Shown: positions 1 through 5,721 of the stretch, in pieces
Position numbering within the stretch: the first letter of the stretch is position 1
Layout of the letters: every line of letters begins with the position of its first letter
Source of the DNA: Candidatus Nanohaloarchaea archaeon
GTDB lineage: Archaea; EX4484-52; GLR71
Reading direction: 5' to 3'
Length of the DNA: 5,721 nt
Assembly: GCA_030594675.1 (NCBI GenBank)
Contig: JAUVES010000045.1
Coordinates: 1 to 5,721, forward strand
Made by a program: the position numbers and the translations under genes
The notes under the pieces: model-generated
Databases searched by the model: none
What the model was told of the DNA's origin: nothing
What the model saw: the letters and a program-made list of their open reading frames with translations, nothing else

Positions 1-75
1 GGGAGAGACACTACTTCTGTCATCACTACAAATAGGATTCTGCATGATGAGGTCGTTGGGGTTTTTGCGTCATAA
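1..75 (+). CDS. Probable 3' end of a convergent plus-strand gene, product unknown
   Basis: Frame 1 is open from the window edge for 24 codons and ends in TAA at 73-75. The last residues read ILHDEVVGVFAS. About 19 of the 24 codons begin with a purine, the RNY pattern expected of real coding DNA. The stop lies 3 bases from the uvrA stop codon on the other strand, which would be a tight tail-to-tail arrangement. The fragment is too short to name a family. The competing reading is that uvrA is followed by a minus-strand gene: short open frames starting with ATG at 45 or 23 also run off the edge, but neither has a clear ribosome-binding site. A 24-codon open frame can arise by chance, so this call is tentative. 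Confidence 0.42.
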   Translation, partial: GRDTTSVITTNRILHDEVVGVFAS

Positions 76-78
76 CTG

Positions 79-2922
79 TTATTTCATCAAAACTTTCTTC
101 AGGAACTGCCCGGTATAAGATTCTTTTATCTTTGCGATCACTTCAGGCGTACCTTCGGCAATTATCTTTCCGCCCATGTCACCGCCTTCAGGACCCAGGT
201 CTATTATGTGGTCTGCTGTCTTTATCACATCAAGGTTATGCTCTATCACTATTACTGTGTTTTTCTGTTCCACTAATCTATTAAGGACTTCCAAGAGCTT
301 TCTTATGTCATCAAAGTGAAGACCTGTCGTCGGCTCATCAAGAAGATATACTGTTTTTCCTGTTGCTCTTTTTGATAATTCTGCTGTCAGCTTTATTCTC
401 TGTGCCTCGCCGCCGGACAGCGTTGTGGATGACTGGCCCAGCTTTATGTAGCCAAGTCCTACATCATTTAATGTTTCCAGTTTTTTTCTTATCTGGGGTA
501 TGTGCATGAAGAAATTCAAAGCTTCTTCTACTGTCATGTCAAGGACATCTGCTATTGTCTTTTCCTTGTATTTTATTTCCAAAGTTTCGCTTGAGTATCT
601 TTTTCCCTTGCATACTTCACAGGGGACGTATATGTCAGGCAGGAAATGCATCTCTATCTTTATCATGCCGTCGCCGTTGCATGCGTCACATCTTCCTTCA
701 GCTACATTGAAGCTGAATCTTCCCGGCCTGTAGCCTCTTGCTCTTGCCTCTTTTGTCTTTGCGAAAATGTCTCGTATATGGTCAAAAACTTTTATATAGG
801 TCACAGGGTTTGATCTTGGGGTTCGTCCTATAGGCGACTGGTCTATTGCTACGACCTTGTCTATCTGCTCAAGGCCTTCTATCTTTTTGTGCCTCCCTGG
901 CTGAGGAGTTGAGTTGTATATGGATCTCATAAGCGCATTGTAGAGTGTTGAATTTATGAGAGTTGATTTTCCTGAGCCTGAAACACCTGTTATGCAGGTG
1001 AAGATATTTAATGGGATTTTTACATCTATATTTTTGAGATTGTGTTCAGATGCACCAATTATATTGAGGTGTTTTGCGTTGGGCCTTCTGCACTGTTTGG
1101 GTATATCTATCCTCTTTGTTCCTTCAAGGTATTGTCCTGTAATTGATCTTTTGTTTTTTCTTATTTCTGACATTGTGCCTTCTGCCACTACTTTCCCGCC
1201 GTGTATACCTGCCCCAGGACCCATGTCTATTATGTGGTCTGCATTCTGCATTGTCTCTTCATCGTGCTCTATTACAATCAGGGTGTTTCCCAAGTCTCTT
1301 AGGCGTTTGAGAGTGTCTATAAGCCTTATATTATCTCTCTGGTGGAGGCCTATGCTTGGCTCATCAAGGATGTACATCACACCTGTGAGGTTTGAGCCGA
1401 TCTGGGTTGCAAGGCGTATCCTCTGTGATTCACCGCCTGAAAGGGTTCCGCTTGCTCTTGAAAGGGTGAGATAGTCAAGGCCTACATTACTTAAGAATTT
1501 TAGGCGATTGCGTATTTCTTTTAGTATGAGTTTTGCTATCAATGCCTCGGTGTCTGTGAGTTTTATATTGTTGAAAAAGTTTAAGCATTGGTTTACTGAC
1601 ATGTCTGTTATGTCTATTATTGATCTGTTGTTCACCTTTACTGCCAGGACTTCTTTTTTAAGGCGCTTGCCATTGCATTCTGTGCAGAAATCTTCTCTCA
1701 TATATTTTCTTATATCCTGCCTTCTTTTCTCGGAGTCTGTCTGGGAGTAGAGCCGTTTCAGGTTGTTTATGACACCTTCAAAAGCAGTCTTTGTCTCCCA
1801 TTTGCCTTCACTATACTTGTACTCATATATTGTCTTTATCTTTTCTTCATTTGAGCCGTAAAAAATTATATCTATATGTTCGTCTTTAAGGTTTTCTATC
1901 GGCGTGTCTATGTCAAATTTGTAATACTCTGCCACTGCCTTAAGCCGTGCCATATAAAAGCTTTTAAATGTCCTGCTCCAGGGGACTATCGCTCCTTCCC
2001 TTATTGTCTTTGTCTTGTCTGGGATTACAAGATCCGGGTCTATCTCAAGCTTTGTGCCAAGCCCCTGGCAGTTGGGGCATGCGCCGAAGGGGCTGTTGAA
2101 GGAGAACATCCGTGGAGTGAATTCGGGAAGATTTATGTCGCACTTTGGACATGCTAAGTTGCGGCTATACAGGATTTCTTTTCCTTCTATGTCTGCAATC
2201 ACAAGACCGTCTGCTTCATGCAAGGCAGATTCTACTGCTTCTGTCAGTCTTGGTTTTATATCTTTGCTTATCGTGAACCTGTCTATTATTATGTCTATAT
2301 TATGCTTTATCTGCTTGTCTAATGTGAAAGGCTTGTCTATTGTCTGGGTTTTTCTATCTATCCTCACTTTTGTGAAGCCTTTTTTGGCATAGTCTTTTAC
2401 TAAGGTATTGTACTCCCCTTTTCTCTGCCTAATTATGGGTGCGAGGATTATTATTTTTGTGCCTTTCTTTTGATTAATTATCTTTGAGACTATCTGGTCT
2501 GTGCTCTGGGTGCATATCTCATCACCGCAGACAGGGCAGTGGGGATGACCAACTCTTGCATACAGGAGGCGGAGGTAGTCGTATATCTCTGTGACTGTAC
2601 CTACTGTTGATCTCGGGTTTTTGCTTGTTGTTTTCTGCTCTATTGATATTGCCGGGGACAGGCCTGAGATGGAGTCTATGTCTGGCTTGTTCATGAGACC
2701 TAAGAATTGCCTTGCATAAGCTGAGAGAGATTCAACATATCTTCTCTGGCCTTCTGCATATATTGTGTCGAAGGCTAAGGAGGATTTGCCTGAACCAGAA
2801 AGACCTGTGATGACTGTTAAGCTGTCTCTTGGTATTTTTACATCTATGTTTTTCAGGTTGTGCTCTCTTGCACCTTTTATATGGATCATATTATCTTTTG
2901 TTCTGCTTTGTTTTTTTTGCAT
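79..2922 (-). CDS. uvrA: UvrA, excinuclease ABC subunit A (complete)
   Basis: UvrA is the DNA-damage-sensing ATPase of nucleotide excision repair; as a dimer it scans DNA in the cytoplasm and loads UvrB at the lesion. At 947 residues it has the usual full length. Both ABC ATPase halves are intact. Half 1 has Walker A GLSGSGKS (40-47), signature LSGGE (494-498), Walker B ILDEP (D520, E521) and H-loop H553. Half 2 has Walker A GVSGSGKST (646-654), LSGGE (835-839), Walker B LLDEP (D862, E863) and H895. Zinc-binding pairs are C258/C261 with C282/C285, and C745/C748 with C768/C771 (the DNA-binding zinc finger). Further CxxC pairs are C129/C132 and C413/C416. The N-terminal stretch around YVESLSAYARQF closely matches bacterial UvrA. 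The start is uncertain: ATG at 2922 adds a basic 11-residue leader, while M12 (ATG at 2889) fits where E. coli UvrA begins; neither has a clear Shine-Dalgarno. Codons are rich in ATA and AGG/AGA. No uvrB or uvrC is visible nearby. Confidence 0.97.
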   Translation of the reverse strand: MQKKQSRTKDNMIHIKGAREHNLKNIDVKIPRDSLTVITGLSGSGKSSLAFDTIYAEGQRRYVESLSAYARQFLGLMNKPDIDSISGLSPAISIEQKTTSKNPRSTVGTVTEIYDYLRLLYARVGHPHCPVCGDEICTQSTDQIVSKIINQKKGTKIIILAPIIRQRKGEYNTLVKDYAKKGFTKVRIDRKTQTIDKPFTLDKQIKHNIDIIIDRFTISKDIKPRLTEAVESALHEADGLVIADIEGKEILYSRNLACPKCDINLPEFTPRMFSFNSPFGACPNCQGLGTKLEIDPDLVIPDKTKTIREGAIVPWSRTFKSFYMARLKAVAEYYKFDIDTPIENLKDEHIDIIFYGSNEEKIKTIYEYKYSEGKWETKTAFEGVINNLKRLYSQTDSEKRRQDIRKYMREDFCTECNGKRLKKEVLAVKVNNRSIIDITDMSVNQCLNFFNNIKLTDTEALIAKLILKEIRNRLKFLSNVGLDYLTLSRASGTLSGGESQRIRLATQIGSNLTGVMYILDEPSIGLHQRDNIRLIDTLKRLRDLGNTLIVIEHDEETMQNADHIIDMGPGAGIHGGKVVAEGTMSEIRKNKRSITGQYLEGTKRIDIPKQCRRPNAKHLNIIGASEHNLKNIDVKIPLNIFTCITGVSGSGKSTLINSTLYNALMRSIYNSTPQPGRHKKIEGLEQIDKVVAIDQSPIGRTPRSNPVTYIKVFDHIRDIFAKTKEARARGYRPGRFSFNVAEGRCDACNGDGMIKIEMHFLPDIYVPCEVCKGKRYSSETLEIKYKEKTIADVLDMTVEEALNFFMHIPQIRKKLETLNDVGLGYIKLGQSSTTLSGGEAQRIKLTAELSKRATGKTVYLLDEPTTGLHFDDIRKLLEVLNRLVEQKNTVIVIEHNLDVIKTADHIIDLGPEGGDMGGKIIAEGTPEVIAKIKESYTGQFLKKVLMK

Positions 2923-2944
2923 AGTTTATTTAGTGTTGGGTTAG

Positions 2945-2953
2945 TTTAAAAAA
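2945..2953 (-). promoter_or_regulatory. Putative archaeal TATA box for uvrA
   Basis: The minus strand reads TTTTTTAAA here, centred about 27 bases upstream of the A of the uvrA ATG at 2922. This is the spacing between an archaeal TATA box and its transcription start, so the transcript could begin at or next to the start codon (leaderless). The absence of a Shine-Dalgarno upstream of the ATG agrees with this. The motif is low-complexity and the gap is AT-rich, so it could be chance. A second TATA-like stretch (TTTTTATAC, about 2982-2990) would give a leader of roughly 35-40 bases. Confidence 0.33.
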
Positions 2954-2990
2954 GATTTGGATGTAGCGTGCCGGTAAAAGTTGTATAAAA

Positions 2991-3011
2991 AGATAAGTTT
3001 TTATCTTATCT
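2991..3011 (-). terminator. Weak hairpin with T-tract at the end of the 161-aa gene
   Basis: On the minus strand AGATAAG is followed by a 7-base loop and then the complementary CTTATCT, with a short T-rich run (TTTTATAC) just after it. The stem has 7 pairs, only two of them G:C, and it overlaps the last codons and the TAA stop of the upstream gene. The position suits a terminator between that gene and uvrA, and T-runs alone can terminate transcription in archaea. The stem is weak and could be a by-product of the AT-rich sequence. Confidence 0.25.
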
Positions 3012-3486
3012 CTGCGCCTGTTTTTCTTTGCTTCGGCTTTGCTGTCGTATGCATATTAGATATTTGCCTGCGCTGCAATTTTTTGAGCTGTCTTTTCTGT
3101 TTTTGCAGGTGCAAGAGCAATGCGCATCCACTTACTATAACAAGAACCAGTGTAAGTATAGCTAATCCGATCTTAGATGATTTCCTGCTTTCTGCTGTTT
3201 CTTTTTCCATACTGTCTATTTCCAGAGCCAGATCGTATGCTTTTTCATAATCACCTGCAGCAAGAGCGTTCTCTGCATCCTGTATTTTTTCTTTCAATTC
3301 CAGATCCTGAGAAGTAAGCTTATCTCTGGTTTCAGCTATTAATGTATTTGTATTGTCGTTGAGTATCTGATTTCCTATGATATGGGGCATATCTGAAGGT
3401 GATGATAATGCCGCAAGAGCTGTGGTTATAGCCAACATAAATGTTATAATTCCTACCAATAACATAATTGATTTTTTTCTATTCAT
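3001..3486 (-). CDS. Small exported membrane protein with helical ectodomain and basic tail, unknown function
   Basis: I do not recognise this 161-residue protein as a named family. Its layout is clear. Residues 1-26 look like a signal peptide: basic MNRKK, a hydrophobic core, and an ALA-A site near residue 25. Residues 27-103 are polar and mostly helical, with a Glu/Lys/Ala-rich stretch from about 55 to 100 containing ENALAAGDYEKAYDLALEID, which resembles a helical hairpin or TPR-like/coiled-coil repeat seen in many archaeal surface proteins. Residues 106-127 form a transmembrane helix. Residues 128-161 are a strongly basic tail (KQKRQLKKLQRR and later KPKQRK), placing the C-terminus in the cytoplasm by the positive-inside rule. 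If the first hydrophobic segment is not cleaved, the protein has two TM helices with both ends inside. The start ATG at 3486 has GGTG six bases upstream. It lies 77 bases after the beta-helix gene and 78 bases before uvrA, both on the same strand; co-transcription is possible but unproven. Confidence 0.8.
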   Translation of the reverse strand: MNRKKSIMLLVGIITFMLAITTALAALSSPSDMPHIIGNQILNDNTNTLIAETRDKLTSQDLELKEKIQDAENALAAGDYEKAYDLALEIDSMEKETAESRKSSKIGLAILTLVLVIVSGCALLLHLQKQKRQLKKLQRRQISNMHTTAKPKQRKTGAEIR

Positions 3487-3492
3487 TAACTA

Positions 3493-3503
3493 CACCATAT
3501 CAC
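3493..3503 (-). promoter_or_regulatory. Shine-Dalgarno-like site for the 161-aa gene
   Basis: The minus strand reads GTGATATGGTG, ending six bases before the ATG at 3486. Both GTGAT and GGTG are parts of the GGAGGTGAT sequence complementary to the 16S rRNA 3' end, and GGTG is correctly spaced. The match is only four or five bases, so it is weak support for this start. Confidence 0.35.
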
Positions 3504-3522
3504 TTTAATTATTTTTATCTTT

Positions 3523-3534
3523 CTTATATTATTA
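3523..3534 (-). promoter_or_regulatory. Putative TATA/-10-like element upstream of the 161-aa gene
   Basis: The minus strand reads TAATAATATAAG, about 40 bases upstream of the ATG at 3486. Read as an archaeal TATA box it would place transcription start about 15 bases before the ATG, leaving room for the GGTG site. Read as a bacterial -10 box it has no convincing -35 partner. The whole gap is AT-rich, so chance is a real alternative. Confidence 0.25.
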
Positions 3535-3563
3535 CAAACTCAAAAGTATGGTCTGTTATCCAT

Positions 3564-5721
3564 TCATTTCCCTGGAGCAGTAGGCAAAGAGCTGTCATCA
3601 TGCTCAAGTATCCACGTCCTGGTACTGTCGGTTGACATAATAATTTCACTTGTACCGTCAGGAAGCTTATGCCATGCCTGCTCAACTGTGCCGCCGCCAC
3701 TTACTGTAAAATCCCTGCCATCTGTGAACTGGAAAGTGACTCCACCCCCATACAGATGCTTTATAGTTGCGCCAGCCTCATGGTTAATTACAAAATTTTT
3801 ATCATAATTACCGCCATCGAATCTTACATGGCCTGCCTGTCCTGACTGTCTTGTGTTGATGATTATAGCACCTTTGTTCTTCGTTATAAAGAGCCCATAG
3901 TAACCAGGATCATTATCGTGGATATAATTGTTTTCATAGATATTGTCATAATTATCATGATCCCAAGCCAATCCAAAAGGTATGCCCTCCTTTAGACCCC
4001 ACACCTCATTATTGCCGAAATAACAGTCGCGGCAGGATAACGCTACTCCAGTGTGAGAACCATAAATTTTGTTGTTTGTAAATCTCAGACCTTCAACAAG
4101 ACAATGGTTTGTGCAGACACTTTTCTGCGCGTTGTCATGAATGATGCAATTATCTATAACTACATCCCTTATTACATCTTCGGCCACATGACCAAAATTG
4201 ATTCCATTATGCTTATCATTATTGTATATTTCGCAGTTAAGAATCTTGATATCGTGTGGATCACCCATAATATTTAGGGAGTTATGGGTAGAATCACCAA
4301 ATAACTCATGAATCTTCAGGTTATAAAGTGTGATATAATGCGCACCATTACCTATAGATGGCGGCCCATAAAAATAAGACATATCACTATCTGCAAAGAT
4401 TACATGATGAGAATCTTCACCATATAGACCAAACGGGTTGCTGTTTATTGTGTCAATACCCTGTATGTACCAGTAAGATCTGCCCGATATATCAAATGCT
4501 TTGTCTTTTCCATTGTCACGATCTATCAGGACAGTGCCGTCGTATTTTCTTATAGCCTTGTAGTTGTCGGCAGCACCGTTGGAATTTATATCAATTGTTT
4601 CTTTGTATGTTCCGCTCATGACCCAGAGGGTGTCGCCTGCGGATAGCTTGTTGGCACCATGAGTTATGGTTCTCCATGGATTGCTTTTACTGCCGTCACC
4701 TGATGTGTCACTGCCGGAGGTTGATACATAGTAATCGTTGCCGTTCAGAGGTGGGTCTGGCTGATTGTTGGTGGGCACTTCCTCAGGTTCTACCACAACA
4801 CAAGCACCACCCTCCCATATGTATCCTGCATCACACATATAACAGCTTTCACCGGTTCCGCAGCATGTGCCGGATGTTGTATGGGCGTTTGCCAATGCGG
4901 TTGTGTGGCAGCCATAGCCTAGAGATGTGCAGGTGTCAGTGCAGGCAAGAACCGTCTCACGATAGATATCCATAGGCGTGTTAATATCAGTTGGTGTATC
5001 AGCAGTCCTGTCATAGAGATACATAATCAATACTTCCAGTGTGCCGCTTACCGGGCTTTTGAATGTGAAGTCACCATCATAGACATCCTGTGTGTAATAC
5101 TTTCCATCAACTCTACCAGACATACGCCATCTGCCTGGAATGGGCGGGGTAAATGAACTTGTGTATGTTCCTCCGGCTGCAATGGGTTCTCCTGAAGTGA
5201 TAACTGCTTTCCCTACAGTTGAAACAGGCTCTCCAATGTCTTCATGATGGAAGACATTCTTATAATTAATAACTCCATAAAAAATTGAATCGTCTGGATT
5301 ATATCCTGAATTTATTGTAGTTGCTACTGATTGAAGTCTTGGCCAACTGTCAGTTTCAAATTTGGTATAAAAAAAGGTCTTATCTGAGAAAGTGTTATAA
5401 GTTACCATATACATTGTATAGAAATTTTGCCACCAGAACACTTCTTGTAGCATAAATTTATTGTGGGTATCTGGTAAGTAATGTGTTTTTGATTGCCAAT
5501 CTTCTGGTTCATATCCCATCCAATCGACATAGGGATCAACAACCAAGTCATTTCCAATTCCATTGTTACCAGGAGCTACACCGAATCTGTTTGGTGATGA
5601 ATGTATTGCACCTGTATATGATTTACTAAATTGATCATCAGCTCTTTTTATTTCTATCCAACCTGCACCTTTTTTACTACGATATGTTACAGTGTTATAC
5701 TCTGACTCTGGGGAGGTTGCG
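3564..5721 (-). CDS. Secreted right-handed parallel beta-helix protein with Cys-rich module (5' partial)
   Basis: The frame is open from its TGA stop (3564-3566) to the window edge, giving 718 visible residues; the true start and any signal peptide lie outside. Residues here are numbered from the first complete codon (5718-5720). Residues 1 to about 258 are rich in Trp, Tyr, Thr and Gly and look beta-structured, with no family I can name. Residues 260-307 are a compact module with eight cysteines. A Pro-rich linker (about 309-328) follows. At 329 the beta-helix begins with YYVSTSGSD, then NPWRTI and GDTLWVMSGTY, the typical entry of DUF1565/pectate-lyase-like folds. Asn-rich rungs of the PbH1 type run from about 493 to 621. 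A further beta-rich region ends at TAPGK with no C-terminal TM helix or sorting motif. Such proteins are usually extracellular polysaccharide lyases, adhesins or surface-layer parts; no catalytic residues could be assigned. The gene is followed after 77 bases by the 161-aa membrane protein gene. Confidence 0.9.
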   Translation of the reverse strand, partial: ATSPESEYNTVTYRSKKGAGWIEIKRADDQFSKSYTGAIHSSPNRFGVAPGNNGIGNDLVVDPYVDWMGYEPEDWQSKTHYLPDTHNKFMLQEVFWWQNFYTMYMVTYNTFSDKTFFYTKFETDSWPRLQSVATTINSGYNPDDSIFYGVINYKNVFHHEDIGEPVSTVGKAVITSGEPIAAGGTYTSSFTPPIPGRWRMSGRVDGKYYTQDVYDGDFTFKSPVSGTLEVLIMYLYDRTADTPTDINTPMDIYRETVLACTDTCTSLGYGCHTTALANAHTTSGTCCGTGESCYMCDAGYIWEGGACVVVEPEEVPTNNQPDPPLNGNDYYVSTSGSDTSGDGSKSNPWRTITHGANKLSAGDTLWVMSGTYKETIDINSNGAADNYKAIRKYDGTVLIDRDNGKDKAFDISGRSYWYIQGIDTINSNPFGLYGEDSHHVIFADSDMSYFYGPPSIGNGAHYITLYNLKIHELFGDSTHNSLNIMGDPHDIKILNCEIYNNDKHNGINFGHVAEDVIRDVVIDNCIIHDNAQKSVCTNHCLVEGLRFTNNKIYGSHTGVALSCRDCYFGNNEVWGLKEGIPFGLAWDHDNYDNIYENNYIHDNDPGYYGLFITKNKGAIIINTRQSGQAGHVRFDGGNYDKNFVINHEAGATIKHLYGGGVTFQFTDGRDFTVSGGGTVEQAWHKLPDGTSEIIMSTDSTRTWILEHDDSSLPTAPGK
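3858..4244 (-). repeat. Beta-helix rungs (degenerate PbH1-type protein repeats)
   Basis: Five successive coils of about 21-29 residues each open with an N-N/C-x-I/V-Y/H/W motif: NCEIYNN, NCIIHDN, NNKIYGS, NNEVWGL and NNYIHDN (visible-fragment residues about 493-621). The spacing is that of one turn of a right-handed parallel beta-helix, with Asn stacked on Asn in a ladder. The repeats are conserved in protein but not in DNA, so this is structural repetition and not a recent tandem duplication. Less regular rungs extend upstream toward residue 390. Confidence 0.7.
4800..4943 (-). other. Eight-cysteine module within the beta-helix protein
   Basis: Residues 260-307 of the visible fragment hold Cys at 260, 264, 271, 286, 287, 293, 296 and 307. 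The pattern is C-x3-C-x6-C-x14-CC-x5-C-x2-C-x10-C, with GYGC near the start and CDAGYIWEGGAC at the end. The closing part resembles EGF-like or fibrillin-type calcium-binding knots, in which all cysteines pair. Similar short CxxxCxxxGYxC modules are frequent in predicted surface proteins of DPANN archaea, from general knowledge. It sits between the N-terminal beta-rich part and the beta-helix and probably acts as a disulphide-stabilised spacer or binding module. Confidence 0.6.

Noticed and set aside
1..45. Start of a minus-strand gene downstream of uvrA (ATG at 45 or at 23)
   Set aside because: Both frames are open to the edge but are only about 15 and 7 codons long, without a convincing ribosome-binding site. 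The plus-strand frame shows a better coding pattern. Not excluded, only less supported.
956..1474. 172-codon plus-strand open frame
   Set aside because: It lies wholly inside uvrA, antisense to the end of the first ATPase half and the start of the second, and its translation shows no domain. It is a shadow of the conserved minus-strand gene.
1860..2350. Recurrent TCTAT-like words on the plus strand, suggesting a dispersed repeat
   Set aside because: They are the complement of frequent ATA isoleucine codons beside Asp/Glu codons in uvrA, with irregular spacing; codon bias explains them.
3540..3563. Seven-codon minus-strand ORF (MDNRPYF) just after the beta-helix stop
   Set aside because: It is too short and lacks a ribosome-binding site; ATG directly after a TGA stop in AT-rich DNA is easily chance.
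4676..4975. 99-codon plus-strand open frame rich in Cys and His
   Set aside because: Its Cys/His content comes from the complement of the Cys-rich module and the Trp/Gly codons of the beta-helix gene; it has no independent coding support.
5544..5546. TTG as the start of the beta-helix gene
   Set aside because: The reading frame is open upstream to the window edge and the extra residues look like protein, so this is an internal Leu codon.
3564..5721. Naming the beta-helix protein a pectate or alginate lyase
   Set aside because: The fold matches that superfamily, but no catalytic Lys/Arg or calcium-site set could be assigned by eye, and many such proteins are not enzymes.

Overview
The window carries three genes on the minus strand, with a probable fourth gene ending on the plus strand at the left edge. 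From right to left, in minus-strand reading order, they are: the 3' part of a large, probably extracellular right-handed beta-helix protein (5721 to 3564, open at the window edge); a 161-residue membrane protein of unknown function (3486 to 3001); and a complete uvrA for the damage-recognition ATPase of nucleotide excision repair (2922 to 79). Non-coding DNA is limited to two AT-rich gaps of about 77 bases and a 3-base gap at the left. No RNA gene, CRISPR array, insertion sequence or attachment site was seen.

The organism is most likely an uncultivated archaeon, perhaps of the DPANN type (Woesearchaeota/Pacearchaeota-like), but this is inference. Points in favour: AT-rich DNA with frequent ATA isoleucine and AGG/AGA arginine codons; a uvrA start with no Shine-Dalgarno sequence but a TATA-like box centred about 27 bases upstream, as expected for leaderless archaeal transcripts; a secreted protein joining a small Cys-rich module to a beta-helix; and a small signal-peptide/helical/TM protein with a basic tail. 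UvrA itself is bacterial in origin and is found in only some archaea, so it does not settle the domain. A bacterial (for example CPR) origin is not excluded.

The genes do not look like one pathway. UvrA is a cytoplasmic repair enzyme, and uvrB and uvrC are not in view. The other two proteins act at or outside the cell surface. The two roughly 77-base gaps hold TATA-like elements, so each gene may be transcribed separately. The least explained items are the 161-aa protein, the Cys-rich module and stacked cysteines of the beta-helix protein, and the identity of the convergent gene at the left edge. I found no clear evidence of a new multi-gene system.
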